A program made the translations under genes and the position numbers. The notes beneath the pieces are model-generated. The model did not search any database. It worked only from the letters and a program-made list of their open reading frames with translations, and was not told the origin of the DNA. A DNA stretch of 64,000 nt from positions 1,813,886 to 1,877,885 of the forward strand of contig NC_066610.1 in NCBI RefSeq assembly GCF_905475345.1, read 5' to 3'. Of the stretch, positions 12,401-24,115 are shown one piece after another. Position 1 is the first letter of the stretch. Every line of letters starts with the position of its first letter. Source of the stretch: Vespula vulgaris. Taxonomy: Eukaryota; Arthropoda; Insecta; Hymenoptera; Vespidae.

Positions 12401-15122
12401 TTTAATTAATATACAAATTTTTATTAAACTTTGGAAGATCTTTTGATATACCTGGTACACATGATATGATTGTTGAATATTTCATTGATCTTTTTAGTAT
12501 CTACTATATTTCCTACATCTTCGTGCGAAGCTAATGTTATCTGTATTAATTTGCTACTCGGTGTGCTTAACGTTACTTCTCCAGAATACATTAACATAGG
12601 TAATGCTTCTGATGGCAATTTTGTTGAATTTACTTTGATGATCTTTTGACCTTTGTGAATCATAACAAATGCATATAATTAACATTATAATATATACGTA
12701 TATATATATACAAATTTCTTATAAAAAATGTAACTCACCTTCGACAAAGTATTTGATAAAAATATATGTAACAATAATATTCTTATTATATATCGCAAAT
12801 ATCGAACGTTCGAAGATATTTTGGTCCCATATAATACCTTCTATGGCTTCTGGACATTCAGGCACTTGAATGATATTTTCATTAATCGGATCATATAAAT
12901 AAACATCTGATTTACTATCGATGAAACATAATTGTGTTCCATTTGCATCTAAATATATATTTTTGATACCATTATTATGTGTAAATTCTGTCGATTTATT
13001 AAATGCCTCTAAATAAAAATATATAATATGGCCCATCTGAAAATGTTATTAATGAAAGATTAATTTTGTATATATTATTTTTTTCAACGGTGATAAATAA
13101 ATTTACATCTGTTCCATAAATTAGAAATTCTGATGACAATGCATGGCACGTTATTCTTGCATTTAAATTATTTGACTCTGGAAATAATTTCGTATCTTTC
13201 CCATTGTTTATTAACGTTTGATCTACTTTGATCTGAAATGAAAAAATTCTTTTACTACTTTATCAAATTGCATTCGTAATAAAAATTAACAATATAAATA
13301 TATGTATATACCAATTGTAATTGTAATTTTCCATCGAATAAAACAGAAACATATGTTTCGTTTAAAGATATACTATCGACAGTTGCTAAATAATCACGTT
13401 CAAAATGTGTATTAATGTCATATTGATACGTAGATAAGTCCCAAAAGAGAGCTCTATTGTTTAAAGCTACAGCTACGTGAAGTGGGCCTACAGCTAACAC
13501 AGATGGTTCTATTATAGTATTAATTATTTGTGGTTCTGGTTTTTCCTAAAAAATTAAATAGATTAGATACGTGATTATGTTCTGAAAGAGAAAGAGAGAG
13601 AGAGAGAGAGAGAGTCATTTTAATTTATATATATACCTTGTCTAATTTGTAAAGGTGAACGGTAACTTCAATCAAGCTTGTTAACAATGCTATTCTGTTA
13701 CCACAAACGCTAGTTAATTTTGGAATTTCAACTAAATAAATAAGAACGTTTCCAACATAAGTTACTACTGCTATCATCGTACCATCCGTCGACCATTCAA
13801 CTTTATTAATACCAGTTTCTCCAGTCACAGAGATCATCTTTTCTGTTTCCTCTAAATTTTGTAAACTGTGTATTTTGACGGTACTGTCTCCACAAGTAGC
13901 TACTTTTCCTATATTTTCGCTCAATGAAATATCTGTTAAGGAATCTTTGTGATTTTTTATTTGAAATAATTCTTGACCAACTTCTTTTATATGAGTCGAT
14001 ATGGCAATGAAATATCCAGCTTCAAAACCTACCAATATATATCCATCTCCGTACCTAAGAATGAAGAAAAATAAATTTTACTTTATGTTTCTATTCTTCA
14101 TCATCTTATTATTTTATATAGACTTACCATTTGTAGGTAACAATCGAGCCATAACGTTTTTGAAAGGCTAATTCAATTGGATTATCTGGATCCAAAATAT
14201 TATATAGAAACAATGTAGTTTTACTGACGATAAGAGATACCTGAATAAAAGAAAAGAGATAAATGTAGATATAGAAAATCATATTAATTATAAACTATGA
14301 TAATTTATACCGTATTTTCTCCGCCTATACGATGATCCATTTTCATTTCGCTGAATTGTATGTCAGACGGTTCGCCTTGCAAAGTTATCTCCCTGCGAGT
14401 GTCTCCTTCGCTCGTATTGATTGTTAACATTTTATCTTCGCTTGCCAAAGCAAGAAGACCTTCTATAGACCACGCACCGCACAATATCCGTTTCTTATGT
14501 TTTCCCAAAATTGGCATACGCCTATGTATTTAACAAAACATACATTAGAAAAAGTAAAACGATATTAAAATTAATAAACATATTAAAGATAAATTCTATA
14601 CTTGGCATTAACGTGATCGTAAAGTACTAAATTCCCTTTTTGCGTTCCCACGGCTAGCAAACAGTTTCTTTTGGCCCACATCATACACGTTAGATTGTCC
14701 CTAACGCCCGCATCCATTTGAGACTTTTTACCTGTGGTCGCATCCCACAAAGTTATGGTAGAAGAGTTTTGTGATATGATAGCGAGTAAATCACCATCCG
14801 CGTCCCAACCGAAGCCGGTACATAATCCAGGAATTTGTATACGTTCTTGAAGGTCTCCTTGTCTATCAAATATTGCAACAGATGAATCGCAACCAGTAGT
14901 TGCAATATGAGTACTATTACCAGGTCGCCAGGAAGCGTAAACAGTTCCGGTACCATGAGGTTGGTCCAAGCGATAGAGTACCTTAATAAGAAAAAAAATA
15001 AATAAAAAAAACAAATTACAATAATAAATTAACGTATTAAAAATAATAACTCTCGTATTTATCCAGAGATAAAAGTATCTAAAAAAAGTGTCATTCACAT
15101 AACCTACCTTTTCGGATGACAT
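9490..15122 (-). CDS. WDR19: WD repeat-containing protein 19 (IFT144), intraflagellar transport complex A subunit
   Basis: Twenty exons join in frame to 1370 aa plus stop (human is 1342): 15108-15122, 14602-14981, 14311-14521, 14128-14240, 13637-14054, 13312-13545, 13107-13232, 12739-13036, 12452-12650, 12261-12358, 11885-12167, 11587-11815, 11258-11510, 10887-11197, 10661-10810, 10495-10591, 10210-10416, 9839-10125, 9693-9769, 9490-9616. Introns are about 60-130 bp, GT-AG. Residues to ~600 are WD40 propellers ([44 protein letters not shown]), then a TPR-like alpha-solenoid ([51 protein letters not shown]), then four CxxC pairs: 1276/1279, 1290/1293, 1315/1318, 1337/1340. IFT-A drives retrograde transport in cilia and entry of membrane cargo; in insects ciliated cells are mainly chordotonal and olfactory sensory neurons. 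The start matches exon 1 coding MSSEK before the donor GTAGGT. The exon 9 acceptor (CACAAAG) lacks a pyrimidine tract. No break or premature stop was seen. Confidence 0.97.
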
Positions 15123-16373
15123 AATGACGCATTAAAAGTTCTACTTAGCCCTGTATCCGAATCGCTTTTATATTTTAATTACATTACTATCTATCGAGCC
15201 GTAACATGTTTAAATATTGATTATTTAGATACCGTTTTTTACACCTATTGACATATTGACTTTGACCGCCATGTTGTTTACATCGATCGCTAGTCAAATT
15301 AATGTCCAGTATTATAACTGACCACTACTGCCACTCGAGTCAATTTTGTGAACTAACTTTTTCTTTTCTTTTTATCAATCCAAAAAAACATTATCAATGA
15401 ACATGCAGAAAAATTTTCAAACGCATCAACGTATTTAACAATGTCGATCATATTAACAATTGATTTGAATTAAGAATTTTCGATCGATTTCGTATCTTTT
15501 TCCTTTTCAATTTCTTCTTTTATCGAAGTTTCTAACCTCACGAAAGATCACGTAAAATGATTAATACAACAAAAAAATTATTGACGAAGTATAATACGCT
15601 TAGGGAATAGAATCGACTTCCGTTTCCGGTTTATACACAACCGTTGACAACCACAAGGTAGATATAGGATATCTTACAGAGAGAGAGAGAGAGAGAGAGA
15701 GAAAGATAGAAAGAAAAAGAAAAAGAAAGACATACACACGCTTATAAGAAACATGATCCTTTTTCTAAGAACGACTTTGGACTTGACAACCTTTCTTACC
15801 GCACTGCCATTGACTTTATATTGATATAAAAAAAAAAAAAAAAGAAAAGAAAATATGATACATATACGTACACGTGCATAGTAATAAGATTTTTTTTATT
15901 TTCCAATTCTTTTTTTTTTACTTCGATCATGTCTTCCATAATGAAAATCGTTAGAAAAAAAAAAAAATCTCAAGATTATCGTACATTTAATATATATATA
16001 ATATGTGTACGTATTATATCGATCGATAGTTTTTTTCCATAAGAATGGTTCGACGAAAGGAGAGAGAAGAGGTTTTCATATATCCATTAGTATACTACCA
16101 CAGTGATTAAGAGGAAATCAAAAACAAAAAAAAAAAAAAGAAAGAAAGAAAGAAAAATCAAGATGGACGTCGGTCGATAAAAAGTAGTCTAGAGTCCCGA
16201 ATAATAATCGAAAGAAGACTCTCGATATTGTTGAATTTACTCGATCGACTTCGGAATACAGTTTGTTGTATCTTCTCGTGAAAAAGGTTAAGAAAGTATG
16301 GATGTATCTATATAGAGAATGAGTGTGTATATGAGAGAAAGAGAGAGAGAGAGAGAGGGAGAGTATAAGTGAG

Positions 16374-16406
<33 letters not shown>

Positions 16407-16980
16407 TACCTGGAATGGTAATGGTAATGGTAATGGTACCGGTGCAGAACGTCGGGAACGCGGATTATAAGAGCGCGTTTTGTTTCTTGCTCGATATCTC
16501 GAACCTCCTCTTTTGCTCAACCCTTCTTCCTCACACTCTTACGTTTACAGTTAAGGACACGATATACTTTGATGAAATTAAGCTGGACCCCGTTGTCTCA
16601 CGGTCATTGACACATACCATATATGTATATATACGTGTATACCTCTATGTGTGTGTGTGATATATAAATATTATTTTTATTAGAAAATTTGTCATACTTC
16701 TAATTCGTTTCTAAATTAATTACAATTTGTATTCGCGTAAAAAGATGTTTATAAATTATAAAAATGAGACGAGAGAAAAATAATCGATACGTATACACAT
16801 ACATATATATATATATGTATGTATGTATATATATATATATATTCGAAAGTAATATAATTATCCAATTAAGTATACGTTATAGATAAAGTGAAATCTTCTT
16901 CGCGATAAGAAAAGTATTCATTAAAGCATATTTATTTATTTACTTAAATACATAGTCGCTTAAGTATATACGTGTAAATT
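15123..16980. other. Intergenic region between divergent WDR19 and the plus-strand promoter
   Basis: WDR19 transcription probably starts within the first ~250 bp (15123-15370), which is less repetitive; I found no convincing RFX X-box there by eye. A GGAAG-type ETS core lies near 15618-15632 (ACTTCCG and TTCCGG). GA microsatellites are at 15679-15702, 16337-16358 and 16380-16406, followed by four TGGTAA units (about 16413-16436). A GC-richer islet at ~16430-16510 is open on the minus strand and ends in CAG followed by GTATCT, but it has no ATG and is not called a gene. TA repeats occur at 16803-16842. Confidence 0.5.
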
Positions 16981-17010
16981 CTGATAATTTGTTTTTCGCG
17001 CGTTTCGCTC

Positions 17011-17099
17011 GGCGCCCGTTAGAGGCGCCACTGGTAAAATCGCGTCGAGTCGTGACGACGTTCGGTCAGTCGCGGGCGCGAGTTCGTCGAGGTCGGACG
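17011..17099 (+). promoter_or_regulatory. Inr + DPE core promoter (predicted TSS at 17068)
   Basis: The initiator TCAGTC at 17066-17071 matches the insect consensus TCAKTY exactly, with A+1 at 17068. Counting from that A, GGACG at 17095-17099 occupies +28 to +32 and matches the DPE consensus RGWYV at every position; G at +24 also fits. Upstream are two GGCGCC boxes (17011-17016 and 17024-17029) in a CpG-rich patch (16996-17130) that stands out from AT-rich flanks. No TATA box is visible at -30. In Drosophila, Inr-DPE promoters are typical of developmentally regulated genes with long introns. The strict +28 spacing is the main evidence. Confidence 0.7.
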
Positions 17100-17543
17100 T
17101 GTCGTCGCTTCGTTCGTTCTATTTTCTTACGTCAAAACGCGTGGCGCTACTACGATTTGTAAATTGTATCTATTATACGGAGGCACGCTTAAACGTTCGG
17201 TGTATTTCTCATTTTATTTCATACTTTCTTTTTCTTTTATCTCTTCGTATTACCAATTACTATCATTATCACTATCGTTATTAATACTATTAATATAATT
17301 ATTATTATCGTTATTATTATCATCATCATCATTATTATTATTATCATTATTATTATTATTATTCGTGAAAAGTGTGTGTTAGTGCGACGAAGTAAAGTGT
17401 CATCGAGAATCTTCAATCCTGTCGAGTCCACGAAGAAAGAAAGAAAGAAAGAGAGAGAGAATCTTTCAATCTTTCAACTATTTTTCGATATTAAACAGGA
17501 GCGTACCGTTCAGAAGAATTTCATCGATTTCATAAGAAAAAAG
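17068..17543 (+). other. Predicted non-coding first exon (5' leader) of a plus-strand gene
   Basis: It runs from the predicted TSS to a consensus donor, AAAAAG then GTCAGT, at 17544. In 476 nt of AT-rich DNA there is not one ATG on the plus strand, as checked line by line; several would be expected by chance, so this resembles a selected leader. It includes an ATT/ATC trinucleotide stretch (17265-17362) and a short GAAA/GA run (17433-17460). Frames read through it start only at non-ATG codons. The gene it belongs to cannot be named because no coding exon follows recognisably within the window. Confidence 0.5.
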
Positions 17544-18077
17544 GTCAGTGATAAATATATTATACGTATTATTATTATATCGTTATATCTTCTCTTTCAT
17601 AAGGATTCAATTTTTCGACGTTATTAAATTCCATTCTTCCTCCTCCTTTTTTTTTTCTTTCTTTTTCTTTTTTTTTTTTATAAATCGCAAATATAATTAT
17701 CTCGACACGTTTTCTTCGTCCGAACGATGATGTAATGCCGATACTGATGTCATTGTTTAATCATAGATATTTACGATATGATCTTTTCTACATAAGGGAG
17801 AATTTGTATGTATGAATTTGTATGTAATACGTGTTCTATAGTAAGTCGCAAAGAAATTCGCGCAATGCGTCTGTCCCACCACCATTATTACAAAAATGGC
17901 GTACCGCAGTTATCGAACTGACGATAATAATGTGTTTTCTTTTGTTTCTTTCTTTCTTTTTTTTTTTTTGGTTTTCTTTGTTATTATTATCGACGTATCA
18001 AGCTATTTCTCTTTCACATCGAAAATTAGAAAGTAAAAGAACGTTTCATATCAATCGTCGACAATTTTTAATACAGT

Positions 18078-18116
<39 letters not shown>

Positions 18117-18457
18117 TACATACCTACGTATATTTATTATCCTAAAGTTTGTTACTTGACTAATGTAGTGTCTAACCTAGTGACTAACGTAGTATATAAA
18201 GAAAAACGTTCGAACGATTATTTTCGACTGGCGAACGTCCATATTGTTTTTTTTTTTCCCTTCTTTATATTTATTTATCTATTTCTTTTTTCTTTTTTTT
18301 TTTTTTTCGAATCACGTCCTCGCAAACACACGCGTGTACACGGAAATAATTTCTTTCTTTTTTTTTGTTTTTGTTTTGGTATTTGTTCGAGAGTAAAATT
18401 CGTCGTCATCGTCGTCGTTTTCGAAAATTTTATTGAAATCCATTCAAATGAATTTTG

Positions 18458-18530
<73 letters not shown>

Positions 18531-20138
18531 TAGCAAATATTGTATACTTATTGGATAAGCTTAGTACGTTTACAAGAAAGAAAATAATATTGTTAGCATT
18601 ATTCGCAAAATTATTATTGTAGGTTAATAATAATAATAATAATAATAATAACAATAATAATATCGCACGAGTACGTATGGTAAAACTCGTTAAAGCATTG
18701 TGTATCGACCTTTACACGTTAATGTAAACAACTACAAAGAGCCAACGAGATAATCGTTAGAATTGATTTGTTCTAACAGCGTGTTAGAGAATATTAGAAA
18801 TAATTGTTTCATTTCTATCTTTTCTTTCTTTTCTTTTCTTTTTTTTTTTTCTTTCCTTCTACGTATTTACATTTATTTCTTATTCTACTGTTACGAGTAA
18901 TACGAAGTTTCATTCACAAAAATGATTACTATTATTATTTTGTTGTAACGATTCGAATTAATAAATTGGAGAATTTTCTTTCTTTTTTTTTTTTCTCTCC
19001 TTAATACCCGAACTATAGTTTTTTGAAGAGAAAGAAAAGAAAATTGTTGCGTAATGTTTTTACGAATGAAACTGCATTTCTATATTATTGTTATCATTTG
19101 ATTTGTTTTCTTTTTCTCTACAAATTTTACGAACACGTACGTAGAGAAATTTGTTAAAAATTTTATAAGAAAGATAGAAAAAAAAAGAAAAGAAAAGAAA
19201 AGTAATACTTGGTAGGGTATAAGAACTTAGAAAAAATAAAAAAAAAAAAAAAGGAAAAGAAAAAGAAAGTTTAGAACGAATCGTTTACTACACGCCCAAG
19301 TGAAAAAAGTTTCGATGAGAAAATGGGTATTCGGTCTCCTGTCGATTAGAATGTCGGTGTCCTTGGATCGGTTAAATAAATCGATTACATAACTTCAAAA
19401 GTAAGTATATTATTCGAAACGAGTTTAATCGTACTAACATAATCGAAGAAAACACTCATCATATTTGGATAGATCTCAAGGAATTATATCGTAGATGATT
19501 AAATTAAGAAAGAAATTAATATAATAATCAAAAAAAAAAAAGTAAAAAAAAAAAAGAAAAGGTTAAAATTACAAATCAAAATGATTAAATATAATTACAT
19601 GTAAAGTAAAGTATGTATTTGTGTTTGTATTTTTAATTCATAAAAGTAATTTCGAGTGTTATTTAAGAGATGGGTCTCTTAAGTTTTTATAATAATAATA
19701 ATAAAAAAAAAAAAAAAAAAAGAAATCGTAAGAAAACTAATTATTATTAAGAGAATCCTTTGATAATAAACAATCGTTATTAAAAAGTAATTATAATTAA
19801 AAAGTAATAAAATTTTATTATTAAAAATTAATGAATAATGTTATTATTAAAAAGTAATAAAAATCGCAATTTTATAATAAAAATATCGTCACTGAAAAAG
19901 CAAATAAAATAAAACAAAATATCGCCATTTAATGATCAAAAACATTACCATACAAAAAAGAAAAAGAATCATATTTCATAATAAAAAAATTATTAATTTT
20001 TGAAAAACCATTATTTAGAAAAACTATATGTATACTTGATTATAATAAGAATTTTTGTAAAATGCTTCGAAATAAGTGATTTAAGAACGTATATTTTTCT
20101 TTATATATATATATATTTTTTTTTTTCTTATTTTCAAG
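17544..20138 (+). other. Predicted intron 1 of the plus-strand gene
   Basis: Bounded by the donor at 17544 and the acceptor at 20137-20138. It holds T-rich tracts, a TA run (18079-18112), two ATA/AAT trinucleotide arrays (18458-18528 and ~18625-18660), and AT-rich stretches around 19500-20000 full of AATTATTA-like words. No coding exon is recognised in it. Confidence 0.4.
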
Positions 20139-20269
20139 GAGGTACCAAGATTATGTGCGTTTCACTTTCGTGTTAAGAAGTTCGTGTTGTCGAGCTCGGT
20201 AATAATCCGTGACTAATTGCCCCGTTGAAAGATGCGATTCACGAGAATAATTTTGCTCTAATAGGCGAC
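20139..20269 (+). other. Predicted non-coding second exon (5' UTR) with two short uORFs
   Basis: A long pyrimidine tract ending TTTTCAAG provides an acceptor just before 20139, and GAC then GTGAGT gives a strong donor at 20270. The 131-nt interval is GC-richer than both flanks. It contains two closed upstream reading frames, MCVSLSC and MRFTRIILL, both ending inside the exon, so it cannot supply the main start codon. It pairs naturally with the leader at 17068-17543, but no transcript evidence is available. Confidence 0.42.
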
Positions 20270-20855
20270 GTGAGTATTCTTTTTGTCGCGTGGACGTTTC
20301 TCATTATATATTTCTTTATTCTCTTTTGTTTCCTTTCTTTTTTTTTTTTCATTATCTATTTCATATATATATGTATATATTTATTTAAATTATAAAAAAA
20401 AAAAGAGGAAAAAACGAATGTAATAAGTCTTGGAAAATTAGTAATTAATTTTTCAAATCATCTAGTAATTTTCGGGGACTCAACATCAACCCTTTAGGAA
20501 TATGTAATCGATTTTTTTATTTTTATTTATATATTTATTTATTTATTTTTTTTAAGATCGTATTTAATCTTTTTTCTTTTTTTTGTCATTGGAAATCGTT
20601 ATATATTTTTTATCATATATATATATATTTTTTTTTCTTTGTTTTTCATACGTCAAAGTATTTCCTCATCAGACATATTTCGTGGAATGATAGGCTTGGA
20701 CGAATTTGGAATTTTATGAGTCAAGTGTCTTGTTCTTAATAATTGTAGATCTTATATCTTATCATAAATATAGGCTTATCGAGCAAAAGCAAACTTCTGT
20801 TTCCGTATTTTGTTCGAATATCGAGATATTTCGCGATATAATTTTTTCAAAAAGA

Positions 20856-20893
<38 letters not shown>

Positions 20894-22017
20894 GTGTGTG
20901 TATTTTTCTTCGTCTTTCGACATTCCATTTTCAACTGATGACGTCATCTCGCAATAATCATTAAACGAATGACGACGACGACGACGACGACGATGATAAG
21001 CATCGTTAACCTAATTTTTATTATATTTATCAAGCTTTCGAGGTGCGGTTGATTTCGAGATTAAATCTTTCTCTCATCGTTTAAGTATTTATTAGTAAGT
21101 TATATTTCGTTATACATCTTATCATTCTTATCATAATCGTACACTCTCATATGTTAAGTGTTAAGATTAATTAATTAACAGGCTTTAATTCGACTTGTAT
21201 TATATTTCGATCGTTATTATTTATTTTCTTGATCGTCTAGTTTCTTTTTTCTTTTCCTTTTTTGGTTATTCTTTCTTCTTTTTTTCAATAAAAAATTTAT
21301 TTTTTTAAATAAAATTTCTATGAAAAAATGATTAACTTTTCGATCGATCTCCTTCCACTTTCGTCGCCATTTTAGTCGCCATTTTTTCCTTTTCTTTTTT
21401 TTTTCCTTCCAATAGACATTAATTTAGATCGATAACAACTTATCAATTTTAATATATTTTCCTTCCTTTTATTTTCTCTTTCTCTCTCTCTCTCTTTTTT
21501 TTCCTTTTCTTTTGGTCGATTTCACTCCAATACTCGTTTACACATTTTTATCTATCTACGTTTCACTCGATTACCATCGCCATTTTTTCACCATTCTCGT
21601 CGCCATTTTTTTTCCTTTACTTCTCTAACGGAGAGACATTGATCATAAAATAAAGATGGTGAAGAGGGGAGGAAGGTTATAAAATTTTCTTCGGAAAAAA
21701 AAGAAAAGAAAAGAAAGAAAAAAAAAAAAAACGCAAAAAGAAAAGAGCAAAAAAAGCAATCAGAAAAAAGATAATAAATACCATAATCAATAACACGGTT
21801 TTTATAAACATTTCTTTTGTTTTCTTTTTTTTGTATTGTACCTTCAATTCTTGTTCGTCGACATGGGAATACAATTCAACCTCTGAATATATCTCCTAGT
21901 ACAATTCTCCTCTAGCCCATTTCACCCCATCCTATCCCACCCCATTCGATCCCCACCCCTGTTCCATCCCTCACTCCCCTAGCTTCGCTCCACCTCTCTT
22001 TCTCATCTACCTTGCAG
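20270..22017 (+). other. Intronic or intergenic AT-rich stretch
   Basis: Low-complexity T-rich DNA with TA then TG repeats (20856-20901), a GAC trinucleotide run (~20971-20993) and several 'gccatttt' words (21360-21610). The CRE palindrome at 20937-20948 is listed separately. Near 21905-21965 is a C-run-rich segment (C4/C3 blocks). No gene is supported. Confidence 0.5.
20937..20948. promoter_or_regulatory. CRE palindrome GATGACGTCATC
   Basis: A perfect 12-bp palindrome containing the full cAMP-response element TGACGTCA (20939-20946), the binding consensus for CREB/ATF-type bZIP dimers. It lies ~3.9 kb downstream of the predicted plus-strand TSS, next to a TG repeat. Activity is not shown by sequence. 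Confidence 0.4.
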
Positions 22018-22092
22018 TCCAAAATCAATATAGACGGCAGCAGCGGTGTTCCAGCGTCGTATAACGCAGTAGAAAATTCTGCGAGGATAATT
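22018..22092 (+). other. Orphan exon candidate behind a strong splice acceptor
   Basis: A long CT-rich tract from ~21975 ends in CTTGCAG at 22011-22017, one of the best-looking acceptors in the window. The following ~75 nt is GC-richer and open in the frame reading SKINIDGSSGVPASY then NAVENSARIIF, mixed in composition unlike neighbouring frames. No strong donor follows: GTGTTC and GTAGAA are both weak, after which a CT microsatellite takes over. It could be a small alternative exon of the putative plus-strand gene, or chance. Confidence 0.2.
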
Positions 22093-22600
22093 TTTCTTTT
22101 CCCCAGCTTTGATGACTTTTCTTTCTCTCTCTCTCTCTCTCTTTCTCTTTCTCTTTCTCATCTTCTTCTCGTCCTTCTATCCTCCCTTTCTTCAAAACCC
22201 TCACCCTATACGTAGAAATCTATAGTCGTTTGTGAAATAACTTATTTTATGACCTCCTACCTTCGCTCTAAGCTCATAAACCTTAACGTTACGAATTTTA
22301 TCCCCCTTTTCACCCTCTGATCAATCTCAAAAAAAAAAAAAAAAGAAATAAAGATTTTTCTCTCTTTCCGATCGATAAAACTACTGAAGAAAGTTAATTT
22401 AACGAAGTTGATGATCGTACGAGTTTGTCTTTGTCGTTTATGTAAATGTAATGGATTAACTTTCAAAAATACAATTTAAAACTTCATCGTTCTAATTGTT
22501 ATATATTATTAAAGTGTTGAAATGTCCGTAAACTCTCTGTGAAAAATAATTGATTAAACATTTTTTTTCATTTCAAATACTCTTCCTGCGATTTAATAAT

Positions 22601-22643
22601 TCATTCGTTCATTCATTCATTCATTCATTCATTCATTCATTCA
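22601..22643. repeat. ATTC tetranucleotide microsatellite
   Basis: About ten tandem TTCA units with one G substitution near 22607. Confidence 0.95.
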
Positions 22644-22874
22644 GTTTTGAAAGATGAATGAAAACTCTCTTAATTAAGCTCTTCAGCCGAAAGAAATAAT
22701 GATAGAATTTGCTTCGAAATGTAGATACGCACGCGAGGGATAAAATCCAGGGAATTTTTCCAAGTATCTTTCCAAAACCCAAACACGTACGTCCATGATA
22801 ACGAAAATATAAAAGGATGGAAAACATAAAGAAAGTTACTTGCTATTCTTTCGAAAGAAAATGTATCTCGGGAA

Positions 22875-23184
22875 CTAACTTTATAGGCAGGTGTGTGCTA
22901 ACTTTGATGGAACATGGATAACTAGTCAAGAAGGCGTGGCCAACTAGCCAGGAAGGCGTGGTCAACTAGATAAGGGGCGTGTCCAACTAGTCAAGAGGTG
23001 GTACTAAGTAGACAAAGTGTATGACCAACTTTGGAGGAGTGCAGTTAACATTCTAATAGGCGTTGCTAACTTGGATGGGGGCGTGGTCAAGTTTAGATGG
23101 GGCGGTACTAACTTTGTAGGGGCGTGTCTAATTTGAGTGAGGACTGATCTAACTTTGTAGGAGTTTTAAGAGCGAGACTAACTT
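22875..23184 (+). repeat. Degenerate ~21-bp tandem repeat with GCGTGG-type boxes
   Basis: About fifteen diverged copies of a unit resembling GGCGTGGTCAACTAG. The AACT-like anchor falls at 22877, 22900, 22920, 22942, 22964, 22985, 23006, 23027, 23047, 23068, 23089, 23110, 23130, 23151 and 23180, so spacing is 20-23 bp except the last step. Many copies carry GCGTG or GGGCG just before the anchor. It has no open coding potential. It is either an old minisatellite or an array of binding sites at two helical turns. Confidence 0.85.
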
Positions 23185-23199
23185 TCTGGAGGGAGGGAC

Positions 23200-23564
23200 A
23201 ATTAAAGAGTTTCACGATGCCTTCGATGCGTTCGATGACACGTCTAATTGTACGATTAATACCGTTACACTATACTTATCATATCTTTTAATAATTTTTT
23301 CTTTCCTTTTTCTTTTTTATTCTCTTAATCTTTATTTTGATTTTGTCTACGATTCCAGAAACGTTTTTATTCTTTTCGTTGATCGTTATCGATTTCAACT
23401 CTCTCTCTCTTTTTGCTCTCATTGACTCCATCCTCTGTCCGTATATATTTTACGAGCGTCTAGCATCCCCTTTTACGATCAAGCTACCCTTAAGGCTACG
23501 AGGGATCCACGTTGTGAATAGGAACGACGTTTTACGCATAACCTAACTATATCCACATGGTCTA

Positions 23565-23598
<34 letters not shown>

Positions 23599-24059
23599 TG
23601 TGTATCTATATAGATATGTTTATGTGTATATCTTCTTCCTTTACCAAGGAACTTTTAGTGATCTAATTTCGTCCACGTTCTCTGAAGGGTAAAAGGATAA
23701 TTCTTTTTTTTCTTTTGAGATGGAAGGGAGGGATGAAATTTTACTTTCCGCCTGCGGACAACTCAGCTTCGTATTTTTTTCATTGGATTATTCCAAAATT
23801 ATTATCATTATCATCATCATCATCATCATCATCATCATTAGTTTTTTCTTTTATTAATGTTTTTCTTTCGTACACGAACGAGATGATTTTTATGATAGCA
23901 GTAATATAATTACATCAAAAGATGTGCATCATTTTTTTTTTGCAGAATACTTAAAAGAAAAAAAAAAAAGAAAGACAATTTCATTTCAAAGTTCAGGAAC
24001 TATAGACTAGTTATGATGTATGATAGTAAAAATTAAAATGGACGCAGAAGGAAATTGTA

Positions 24060-24115
<56 letters not shown>

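Noticed and set aside
9806..15122. About a dozen separate small minus-strand genes
   Set aside because: They are consecutive exons of one WDR19 gene; phases agree at all 19 junctions and order matches the vertebrate protein.
15123..15700. RFX X-box upstream of WDR19, expected for a ciliary gene
   Set aside because: Candidates such as ACAACCGTTGACAACC and CCGCCATGTTGTTTAC do not fit the two half-site consensus with proper spacing.
16308..16520. Minus-strand frame ending in a donor-like CAG/GTATCT
   Set aside because: It has no ATG (only TTG), an upstream in-frame stop, and its end is a translated TGGTAA repeat.
17011..17035. CTCF-like site around GGCGCCACTGG
   Set aside because: It diverges from insect and vertebrate CTCF consensus at several core positions.
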